Below are positions 1 through 4,575 of a stretch of DNA of 5,431 bases, piece by piece. A model generated the notes under the pieces. It was not told the origin of the DNA. It saw nothing but the letters and a program-made list of their open reading frames with translations, and made no database searches. Source of the stretch: Actinomycetes bacterium (GTDB lineage Bacteria; Actinomycetota; Coriobacteriia; Coriobacteriales; Eggerthellaceae); contig JAEYEL010000164.1 in assembly GCA_023403475.1 (NCBI GenBank), forward strand, positions 1 through 5,431, written 5' to 3'. Made by a program: the position numbers and the translations under genes. Numbering within the stretch: position 1 is the first letter of the stretch; each line of letters begins with the position of its first letter.

Positions 1-462
1 GAGGTGGCCGACGGCTCCCTCGCGCTGCTTATCACCCGTCATCTGGGCGAATACAAGCCGCGGTTCACGCTCGAGAGCTTCCGTGTTATCGTTGACGATC
101 ACGAGGACACGGGAGCCTTCGCGAAGGATGCCATGAGCGAGGCCACCATCAAAATCCATGTGGGCGATAAGCGCTGCGTCGCAACGGGCGAAGGGGCAGG
201 TCCTGTTGGCGCGCTCGACAACGCGCTGCGTATGGCCATTACGGAGTTCTTCCCGGAAGTTGCCGGCATGGAGCTTATCGACTACAAGGTACGTATTCTT
301 GACGAGAACGTGGGCACGGGCGCTATCACGCGCGTGGCCATAACCACGAGAGACAAGGCGGGCAGTTGGGGAACCGTGGGCGTTTCCGAGAACATTATCG
401 AGGCATCGTGGAACGCGCTTGTCGATTCCATAGAATACGGTCTCATGAAGATAGGGAAATGA
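1..462 (+). CDS. cimA: Citramalate synthase, C-terminal part (cut by window edge)
   Basis: Citramalate synthase condenses pyruvate with acetyl-CoA to (R)-citramalate, the first step of the threonine-independent route to isoleucine. Only the last 153 residues are present: the frame is open from base 1, so the true start and the TIM-barrel catalytic domain lie outside the window. What is visible is the LeuA-type dimerisation/regulatory domain. It includes a GEGAGPVGALDNALR segment, a DYKVRILDENVGTGAITRV segment, and a WGTVGVSENIIEASWNAL segment before the C-terminal IEYGLMK. This last block is characteristic of CimA-type enzymes and differs from most 2-isopropylmalate synthases, which are the main alternative. 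In the family this domain mediates end-product (isoleucine) feedback. The stop codon TGA is one base before the ATG of the next gene, so the two are probably co-transcribed and translationally coupled. The GTG at base 4 is an internal valine, not a start. Confidence 0.92.
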   Translation, partial: EVADGSLALLITRHLGEYKPRFTLESFRVIVDDHEDTGAFAKDAMSEATIKIHVGDKRCVATGEGAGPVGALDNALRMAITEFFPEVAGMELIDYKVRILDENVGTGAITRVAITTRDKAGSWGTVGVSENIIEASWNALVDSIEYGLMKIGK

Positions 463-463
463 C

Positions 464-766
464 ATGAGCAACTTAAGGACGAAGGAAGTCGATGACCTGC
501 TGCGCGTCTTCGCTTCGATAAGCGACCCCGATGTTGTTTTCGCGCTGCTCGAAGATTTGTTCACCATTCGGGAAATCAGGGAAACCTCGCAGCGCTTGGC
601 CGTGGCGCGTCTGCTCGACGCGGGAAAATCGTACACGGCCATTGAGGAGACAACGGGGGCTTCCGCCACGACCATCGCCCGTGTGTCGAAGTGCTTAAGC
701 TACGGTGCCGGCGGATACGCCGCAGCGCTTAAGGCGCTTTCCTCGCCTGCTCCTTCGGAGGGCTAA
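464..766 (+). CDS. YerC/YecD-type TrpR-superfamily regulator
   Basis: Small 100-residue DNA-binding protein of the TrpR superfamily, YerC/YecD branch. The body contains the family's signature run: TIREIRETSQRLAVARLL at about residues 34-51, then a helix-turn-helix built on AIEETTGASATTIARVSKCL at about 59-78, ending in SYGAGGY. E. coli TrpR itself binds tryptophan, but ligands and targets of the YerC branch are poorly known, so no effector is assigned. The length is normal for the family; the last ten residues (Ser/Pro/Glu-rich) look like a disordered tail. The start ATG at 464 has a weak AGGGA (453-457) six bases upstream, inside the end of cimA, and follows the cimA stop by one base. Expression is therefore likely coupled to cimA. 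A role in amino-acid control is suggested only by this context. Confidence 0.88.
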   Translation: MSNLRTKEVDDLLRVFASISDPDVVFALLEDLFTIREIRETSQRLAVARLLDAGKSYTAIEETTGASATTIARVSKCLSYGAGGYAAALKALSSPAPSEG

Positions 767-809
767 AAGGTTCCGCTATCGGAGCGCTGCGGGTTCCTGC
801 GCCAAGGTG

Positions 810-818
810 TGCTAGTAT
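810..818 (+). promoter_or_regulatory. Possible extended -10 promoter for the flavodoxin-fold oxidoreductase
   Basis: The gap between the YerC-type gene and the next gene (767-892) contains TGC-TAGTAT, an extended -10 pattern. No good -35 box lies 16-18 bases upstream. A start near 825 would give a leader of about 68 nt. The nearby ORF end has no clear intrinsic terminator, so read-through from the cimA operon is also possible. Confidence 0.35.
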
Positions 819-880
819 TCCTGCAGGCGAAACGCATCGGCTCAAGTCGTTGCAAAACGCTTGCTTAAGATTTTGAAAAG

Positions 881-886
881 AAGGAG
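881..886 (+). promoter_or_regulatory. Ribosome binding site fixing the start at 893
   Basis: AAGGAG lies six bases before the ATG at 893. It is a strong Shine-Dalgarno match and fixes the start of the oxidoreductase gene. Confidence 0.8.
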
Positions 887-892
887 CCTTAT

Positions 893-1459
893 ATGCCTGT
901 TCTGTTCGTGAACGCGTGTTTGCGCGGAGAAAAGTCGCGCACGCTTGAGCTGTGTCGGGAATATCTCGCACAGGTCGGTGATCAGGTTGTGGAAGTTGAC
1001 CTAGCTCGCTTGCGCTTGAAACCCTACGATGCCGAGCGCGTTGCCTATCGTTCTCAGCTGCAAAAGGCCGGCGTGCTTGATGATGCCGTGTTCGGTTTGG
1101 CTCACCAGTTCGCCGAAGCGGACGATATCGTTATAGGGGCACCGTACTGGGATTTGTCGTTCCCTGCGGCATTGAAGGTTTACTTCGAGCATGTGAGCGC
1201 CTACGATGTGACGTTCCGCTATACGGAAGAGGGTCGCTGCGAGGGAATGTGCAGGGCAACACGTCTCACCTATATCACAACGTGCGGCGGGTTCGTGGAC
1301 GGCGCGAACTACGGATACGAGTACGTATGTGGTCTTGCCAAGACGTTTGGCATTCCCGAAGTGCGCTTCGTGGCCGCCGAAGGGCTTGATGTTGTGGGCA
1401 TAAACGTTGACGAGCAGATGGGCAAAGCGCGCGGGCAGATGGCGAAACTGGAGAAGTAA
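893..1459 (+). CDS. Flavodoxin-fold NAD(P)H-dependent oxidoreductase
   Basis: 188-residue protein of the flavodoxin-like NAD(P)H oxidoreductase/acyl-carrier-phosphodiesterase-like family (Flavodoxin_2; NQO1/AzoR relatives), which use FMN or FAD to pass electrons from NAD(P)H to quinones, azo compounds or similar acceptors. The N-terminal strand VLFVNACLRGEKSRT (residues 3-17) matches the flavin-phosphate loop. GAPYWDLSFPAALKVYFEHV (82-101) is the family's isoalloxazine-contact segment (compare P-x-YN-F-x-xPA-x-LK). The TTCGG turn (129-133) followed by a Gly/Tyr-rich helix and FGI completes the fold. There is no signal peptide or membrane segment, so it is cytoplasmic. The length is typical. 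The true electron acceptor cannot be read from sequence; azoreductase and quinone reductase are both possible. It seems to be a single-gene unit ending at the palindromic terminator at 1480-1511. Confidence 0.85.
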   Translation: MPVLFVNACLRGEKSRTLELCREYLAQVGDQVVEVDLARLRLKPYDAERVAYRSQLQKAGVLDDAVFGLAHQFAEADDIVIGAPYWDLSFPAALKVYFEHVSAYDVTFRYTEEGRCEGMCRATRLTYITTCGGFVDGANYGYEYVCGLAKTFGIPEVRFVAAEGLDVVGINVDEQMGKARGQMAKLEK

Positions 1460-1479
1460 AGGCGCCGCTTTGCAAAAGG

Positions 1480-1511
1480 AAGGGGGACGGCACCGGTGCC
1501 GTCCCCCTTTT
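1480..1511. terminator. Perfect 15-bp palindromic hairpin between convergent genes, probable bidirectional terminator
   Basis: The bases 1480-1509 are a perfect inverted repeat centred between 1494 and 1495 (core GGCACC|GGTGCC) with no unpaired positions other than a self-complementary turn. On the plus strand the stem ends in CCCCCTTTT, a short T-run suited to ending the oxidoreductase transcript 20 bases after its stop. On the minus strand the stem is followed by CCTTCCTTTTG, a weaker pyrimidine run that could end hsp20. The very regular GGGGGACGGC...GCCGTCCCCC form also resembles dispersed REP-like palindromes seen in several bacterial genomes (inference). Confidence 0.8.
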
Positions 1512-1556
1512 CATGTTGGAGAGGGAAAAGAATGGGGAATGATGAGGGACGAATCG

Positions 1557-2012
1557 CTAACCTTCGATGGCGATGGTCTTCTTCTCGTCAAGTTTGGGCT
1601 GCTCCTGCTTTTTCGGAACGTCGATCTTCAGCGTGCCGTTCTCGAACTTGGCTTTGATGTCCTCTTCCTCGATGTCGTCGCCCACGTAGAACGTTCTTGA
1701 GCATTTGCCGCTGAAGCGCTCTTTGCGCACGTAGGTGCCCTTCTCGTCCTTGTCTTCGGTCTCGCTTTTCGTCTCGGCCGTGATGGTGAGGTAGCCTTCC
1801 TTAAGCTCTGCCTGCACATCTTCCTTCTTGAAGCCCGGCATATCGACAACCAGCTCGAACCCGTCTTCGGTCTCTTTGATGTCGGTGCGCATCAGCGTAG
1901 GCGACATCTTCTGTACGGGAGCTGCGGCGGCGTCGAAGAACGCGTCGAACGGGTCGGTCATAAGCTCGTTCCACAGACTGCGGTTCCTACGCATCGGTAC
2001 TAACATAGACAT
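1557..2012 (-). CDS. Hsp20/alpha-crystallin small heat-shock protein
   Basis: A 151-residue small heat-shock protein: an ATP-independent holdase that binds unfolding proteins in the cytoplasm and hands them to DnaK/ClpB. The N-terminal arm (MSMLVPMRRNRSLWNEL) leads into DPFDAFFD. The alpha-crystallin domain spans about residues 40-135, with VVDMPGFKKEDV at 55-66 and the closing FENGTLKIDVPK at 123-134 (the A-x-x-x-x-G-x-L type motif). The C-terminal IAI (147-149) is the I-x-I motif used for oligomer assembly. An earlier in-frame ATG at 2021 exists, but the GGAG Shine-Dalgarno directly abuts it. The ATG at 2012 has the proper nine-base spacing, so I chose it. The gene stands alone, with a CIRCE operator and strong promoter upstream, so HrcA control is expected. 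Confidence 0.95.
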   Translation of the reverse strand: MSMLVPMRRNRSLWNELMTDPFDAFFDAAAAPVQKMSPTLMRTDIKETEDGFELVVDMPGFKKEDVQAELKEGYLTITAETKSETEDKDEKGTYVRKERFSGKCSRTFYVGDDIEEEDIKAKFENGTLKIDVPKKQEQPKLDEKKTIAIEG

Positions 2013-2021
2013 AACAATCAT

Positions 2022-2025
2022 CTCC
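2022..2025 (-). promoter_or_regulatory. Shine-Dalgarno deciding the hsp20 start
   Basis: On the minus strand GGAG touches the first candidate ATG (2021) with no spacer, but stands nine bases before the ATG at 2012 and fifteen before the ATG at 2006. The spacing favours 2012, shortening the longest reading frame by three residues. Confidence 0.7.
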
Positions 2026-2036
2026 GTTTCGTGTGT

Positions 2037-2100
2037 TCCAAGTTCCTTCGCCGGCGGCCTTGTCAGTGGGCGTGCCGCCGAATCCTGCGAGTTCCTTGGA
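2037..2100 (-). other. Foldable segment in the hsp20 5' leader
   Basis: In the leader of the hsp20 message two nested pairings can form: an outer 6-bp stem (2037-2042 with 2095-2100) and an inner 7-bp GC-rich stem (2052-2058 with 2074-2080) around a 15-base loop. The Shine-Dalgarno at 2022-2025 lies outside the stems, although a CCUCC just upstream of the outer stem could pair with it over four bases. Thermosensor function is possible but weakly supported; this may be no more than a stabilising leader structure. Confidence 0.35.
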
Positions 2101-2131
2101 GGTTTTCGCTTCCTTTTCTTTGAACGATTTC

Positions 2132-2160
2132 GTTATAGTTCGCAAATTAGCACTCGTCAA
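2132..2160 (-). promoter_or_regulatory. hsp20 sigma-70-type promoter
   Basis: On the minus strand TTGACG (2160-2155) and TATAAC (2137-2132) are separated by exactly 17 bases, close to the consensus housekeeping promoter. Transcription should start near 2125, giving a leader of about 113 nt. The -35 box lies in the spacer of the CIRCE element and touches its downstream arm, so HrcA binding would block polymerase directly. Confidence 0.85.
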
Positions 2161-2173
2161 GCGAGAGTGCTAA
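2147..2173. promoter_or_regulatory. CIRCE operator (HrcA binding site)
   Basis: TTAGCACTC-N9-GAGTGCTAA is a perfect match to the CIRCE consensus, both arms and the nine-base spacer included. CIRCE is bound by the heat-shock repressor HrcA, whose activity depends on the GroEL chaperonin; it classically controls groESL and dnaK operons. Here it overlaps the -35 box of the hsp20 promoter. It is about 175 bases upstream of the rsmI-like gene, on the far side of that gene's likely promoter, so an effect on that gene is less likely. hrcA itself is not in this window. Confidence 0.96.
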
Positions 2174-2229
2174 TCCGTCACAATTCCGTCAAATTTCGGT
2201 AATCAGGACGTTGTTTTTTGCTTGGGTGA

Positions 2230-2271
2230 CACCCTTTGCCACCCTCGGTGTGTTCCCTTGCCACCCTTTGC
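2230..2271 (+). repeat. Short direct repeats CACCCTTTGC
   Basis: CACCCTTTGC occurs at 2230-2239 and 2262-2271, 32 bases apart, and the overlapping TTGCCACCCT occurs at 2236-2245 and 2258-2267. They lie just before the likely promoter of the rsmI-like gene. The spacing is about three helical turns, but no known operator matches. Confidence 0.4.
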
Positions 2272-2290
2272 TCTTGGTCGGTGCAGTGCG

Positions 2291-2299
2291 TGGTATCAT
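2291..2299 (+). promoter_or_regulatory. Possible extended -10 promoter of the RsmI-YgjP gene
   Basis: TGG-TATCAT is a good extended -10. TTGGTC (2274-2279) upstream is -35-like, but its 14-base spacing is short. Transcription would start near 2306, about 44 nt before the chosen GTG start. This is the only promoter-like pattern I find on the plus strand in the 2013-2349 intergenic region. Confidence 0.4.
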
Positions 2300-2349
2300 C
2301 CTGTTTGCTTGCTTGGATGAAGGTAGGACAAAAGGGAAGGAAGACAAGG

Positions 2350-3930
2350 GTGAGCCAGGGCGAAGATTCTGCTCAGATGAGGGGCAAGCTAATTGTGTGC
2401 CCCACGCCGCTGGGGAATTTGGGCGACGTGACCGCTCGAACGGAAGACGCGCTGCGCACCTCCGATGTGGTGTGCGCCGAGGACACGCGGGTAACGGGGA
2501 AGCTTTTGGCTGCGCTGGGCATAGAGAAGCGGCTCGAACGCTTGGACGAGGCTGCGCTTAGCGGGCGGGCGGCTTTTGTTATCGAGCGCGTTTTGGCCGG
2601 TCAGGTGATTGCCTATTGCTCCGATGCCGGCATGCCCGGCGTGTCGGATCCGGGGCTTCGCCTGGTGCGCGCCGCGCGGGCGGCGGGCGCTGCAGTCGAG
2701 GTGCTTCCCGGGCCTTCGGCTGTGACCACGGCGTATGTGGCGAGCGGCTGCATAAACCCACGCTTCTTCTTCGGCGGCTTCTTCCCTCGGAAACCAACGG
2801 AGCGCCGTGTTTTGCTGGAGTCGCTTCGCTCGCTTGACGCGGCGCTCGTGTTCTACGAAAGCCCCAACCGCTTGGTTTCGGCGCTTGGGGCGCTGGCCGA
2901 GGCGTTCCCCGAACGTGAGCTGGCGGTGTGCCGCGAGCTCACGAAGCTGCACGAGGAAGTGGTGCGAGGACAAGCTGCCGAGGTTCACGGCATGTTCGCC
3001 GAGCGCGAGCGGGCGGGCGGTGTGCGCGGCGAGATCGTCATCGTCGTCGATGGGCCGTGCGCTGCCGAGGATGCGGAAGCGGCAGCCTTGGCGGAAAACG
3101 CTGCTCGCAAACGAGCCGTCCAGCTGGCGGCCGAAGGCCTGCGCAGCAAGCAGATCGCGAAGGCATTAGCTGCCGAGCTGGGAATTTCCCGCAACGCCGC
3201 CTATGATATCGCGCTTGCCGTCTGCACCGGGAAAGACGCGTCGGCACCCGTTCGCCCGAGCGCCGAAACCCCTTCCGGCTCGGCTCCTTCCGACTCAAGC
3301 GCCCCTTCCGGCTCCTGCATTCCCTTGCCTGCGACCCGCAAGACGGTGCGAAAACCCGCCCAGTCGGGCGCGCCCCTCGCCAAAAGCAGGAAGACGGTTG
3401 TGGTGGACGGTCTTTCGGTGCTGGTCGCGCGCAAGCGCATCAAGAACTTGAACATGCGCGTCAAGGCGCCCGACGGGCACGTGGAGGTTTCTGCTCCCCC
3501 GCGCGTAAGCGAGGAGCGCATTGCGGCGTTCGTGCGCGAGAAACGCGCGTGGATAGAGAGGCGCCGCACAGAGATAGCCGCGTCTCCTGCGAAACGTGCC
3601 GCCGAGGCGCTTCCCGAAGAGGTTGCGCAATGGCGAGCGGTGGTGGAGGCGCTCGTGCCGGTGCTCGTTGGGAAATGGGAACCCGTCATGGGCGTGCGTG
3701 CGGGCAAGCTCGCATACCGTAACATGACGAGCCGCTGGGGCAGCTGCCAGCCTTCCACGGGGCGCATCTGCATCAACGTGCGGCTGGCCCTCTATCCGCC
3801 CGAATGCTTGGAGTACGTGGTGGTTCACGAGCTGTGCCATCTCATAGAGCGCGGTCATGGCCCGAAGTTCCAAGCGGCCATGACGCGCTTTCTTCCCGAC
3901 TGGAAGCAGCGCCGAGCGAAGCTGCGCTAG
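2350..3930 (+). CDS. rsmI: Fusion: RsmI 16S rRNA methyltransferase + YgjP/SprT-like zinc metallopeptidase
   Basis: A 526-residue two-domain protein. Residues ~12-292 are a complete RsmI, which 2'-O-methylates C1402 in the decoding centre of 16S rRNA using S-adenosylmethionine. Its landmarks are PTPLGNLGD (18-26), AEDTR (43-47), SDAGMPGVSDPG (91-102), LPGPSA (119-124), ESPNR (170-174), CRELTKLHEE (194-203), GEIVIVV (227-233), and the C-terminal helical segment around SKQIAKALAAELGIS (266-280). A Pro/Ser/Ala linker (~293-350) follows. Residues ~350-526 are a YgjP-like (DUF45) metallopeptidase with TSRWGSC (460-466) and the zinc site HELCH-x5-H (H493, E494, H497, H503). RsmI alone is normally about 280 residues and YgjP about 230, so both look whole and there is no frameshift. 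The GTG at 2350 is chosen because AAGG at 2337-2340 sits nine bases upstream; the TTG at 2236 gives an unlikely Cys-rich extension, and ATG 2377 is the next alternative. The peptidase substrate is unknown. Confidence 0.92.
   Translation: MSQGEDSAQMRGKLIVCPTPLGNLGDVTARTEDALRTSDVVCAEDTRVTGKLLAALGIEKRLERLDEAALSGRAAFVIERVLAGQVIAYCSDAGMPGVSDPGLRLVRAARAAGAAVEVLPGPSAVTTAYVASGCINPRFFFGGFFPRKPTERRVLLESLRSLDAALVFYESPNRLVSALGALAEAFPERELAVCRELTKLHEEVVRGQAAEVHGMFAERERAGGVRGEIVIVVDGPCAAEDAEAAALAENAARKRAVQLAAEGLRSKQIAKALAAELGISRNAAYDIALAVCTGKDASAPVRPSAETPSGSAPSDSSAPSGSCIPLPATRKTVRKPAQSGAPLAKSRKTVVVDGLSVLVARKRIKNLNMRVKAPDGHVEVSAPPRVSEERIAAFVREKRAWIERRRTEIAASPAKRAAEALPEEVAQWRAVVEALVPVLVGKWEPVMGVRAGKLAYRNMTSRWGSCQPSTGRICINVRLALYPPECLEYVVVHELCHLIERGHGPKFQAAMTRFLPDWKQRRAKLR
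3271..3314 (+). repeat. In-frame 11-base repeats in the interdomain linker
   Basis: CCTTCCGGCTC occurs at 3271-3281 and 3304-3314, with a one-base variant CCTTCCGACTC at 3286-3296. The steps are 15 and 18 bases, so the frame is kept and the protein reads PSGSA-PSDSSA-PSGSC. This looks like slippage expansion of a disordered hinge between the RsmI and YgjP domains. Confidence 0.75.
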
Positions 3931-4355
3931 ATGACGTACATGGCGGCGTCGGACTCTCGTTCCAGAATGTCTTGCAGCGTGATGCCGCGCAAATAGTTGG
4001 CAACGGTGCGTTCGAGGCCTGCCCACACGAACCGGGAAAGGCAGGTGTCGTCGCGTCCGCAAGCGAACTTTCCGCTCGTGCACTCCAGAAGCCCCAGGCC
4101 GTCCTCGGTGGCGGAAACGATATCGGCGCAGGTAATCTGCTGCGGAGGGCGGGCAAGCTCGTAGCCGCCCAGATACCCGCGCGTCACATGGAGCAGGCCT
4201 GCGGAAACAAGGGGGGAGGCCACCTGCTCGAGGTACTTCTTGGAAATCTCCTGCCGTTTGGCAACGTCCTTGAGGGCTGTGCATCCCTCGCCGTAGCGCT
4301 GGGCGAGGTCTATCATGAACCGCAGACCGTAGCGTGTTTTCGTGGATATCCTCAT
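3927..4355 (-). CDS. Rrf2-family transcriptional regulator with CymR/IscR features
   Basis: 142-residue winged-helix regulator of the Rrf2 family. Residues 1-65 carry the DNA-binding domain: MRISTKTRYGLRFMIDLA, the recognition region ISKKYLEQVASPLVSAGLL, and the wing RGYLGGYELA. The overall plan and the ending (AAMYVI; CymR ends similarly in MFYI) recall the cysteine-metabolism repressor CymR. Unlike CymR it has C92-x6-C99-x5-C105 (ECTSGKFACGRDDTC), at the place where IscR holds its [2Fe-2S] cluster with C-x5-C-x5-C. An iron-sulfur or thiol/redox sensor is therefore plausible. The start ATG at 4355 has GGGAG about 11 bases upstream, a slightly long spacing. The stop codon shares CTAG with the stop of the facing RsmI-YgjP gene. 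It is divergent from the MOSC gene and near cysK, suggesting sulfur or Fe-S control. Confidence 0.93.
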   Translation of the reverse strand: MRISTKTRYGLRFMIDLAQRYGEGCTALKDVAKRQEISKKYLEQVASPLVSAGLLHVTRGYLGGYELARPPQQITCADIVSATEDGLGLLECTSGKFACGRDDTCLSRFVWAGLERTVANYLRGITLQDILERESDAAMYVI

Positions 4356-4428
4356 AGTGCTCGATGCTCCCGTGTTCTGGCGTTGCGCGGGCTTCCCGCA
4401 AGGCTCGCCGGCGTGTGTGTTGACGCAT

Positions 4429-4456
4429 ATTGTAAAGCCGCAGGCGCTCTTTTCAA
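4429..4456 (-). promoter_or_regulatory. Promoter of the Rrf2 regulator gene
   Basis: On the minus strand TTGAAA (4456-4451) and TACAAT (4434-4429) are 16 bases apart, a good housekeeping-type match. Transcription should begin near 4422, giving a leader of about 66 nt that includes a small GC hairpin (GCGGG-AAG-CCCGC). Confidence 0.6.
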
Positions 4457-4477
4457 GGACATTTCGTCGAATAAGCC

Positions 4478-4490
4478 GATAAAACCTATC
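4478..4490. promoter_or_regulatory. Small dyad GATA-N5-TATC in the divergent promoter region
   Basis: A four-base inverted repeat with a five-base spacer (GATA-AAACC-TATC), flanked by a near match extending it by one or two bases, sits between the two divergent promoters. It would suit an autoregulatory operator for the adjacent Rrf2 protein, but it is short and does not match a site I know for CymR, IscR or NsrR. Confidence 0.25.
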
Positions 4491-4497
4491 AGAATGC

Positions 4498-4525
4498 TTG
4501 ACTTTGCCGCGCGGGTCGATATTTT
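4498..4525 (+). promoter_or_regulatory. Possible promoter of the MOSC gene
   Basis: TTGACT (4498-4503) followed after 16 bases by TATTTT (4520-4525) is a fair promoter match. The start would be near 4532, about 44 nt before the ATG at 4576. Confidence 0.5.
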
Positions 4526-4575
4526 AATCCTATTGCATAACTGGGTTTTGTTTCGAAGACGAGTAGGAGAAAGCG

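Noticed and set aside
767..892. A possible riboswitch before the flavodoxin-fold oxidoreductase
   Set aside because: The gap is only 126 bases and I see no conserved FMN or other riboswitch core.
2013..2160. A protein-like frame through the hsp20 leader (reads KEAKTSKELAGFGGTPTDK...)
   Set aside because: No ATG or GTG starts it; the TTG candidates at its 5' end lie upstream of the transcript start, and third-position bias is weak.
2236..2349. An N-terminal extension of the RsmI-YgjP protein from TTG at 2236
   Set aside because: The segment is Cys/Ser-rich, unlike RsmI starts, lacks a Shine-Dalgarno, and covers the likely promoter; the GTG at 2350 has a well-placed AAGG.
2389..2988. A 199-codon open frame on the minus strand opposite RsmI
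   Set aside because: It is the antisense shadow of a conserved domain, with no ribosome site and a biased composition.
3295..4428. A 377-codon open frame on the minus strand, antisense to the YgjP domain and out of frame with the Rrf2 gene
   Set aside because: It has an Arg/His/Pro-rich composition typical of shadow frames in GC-rich DNA, while the frames it overlaps encode clear protein families.
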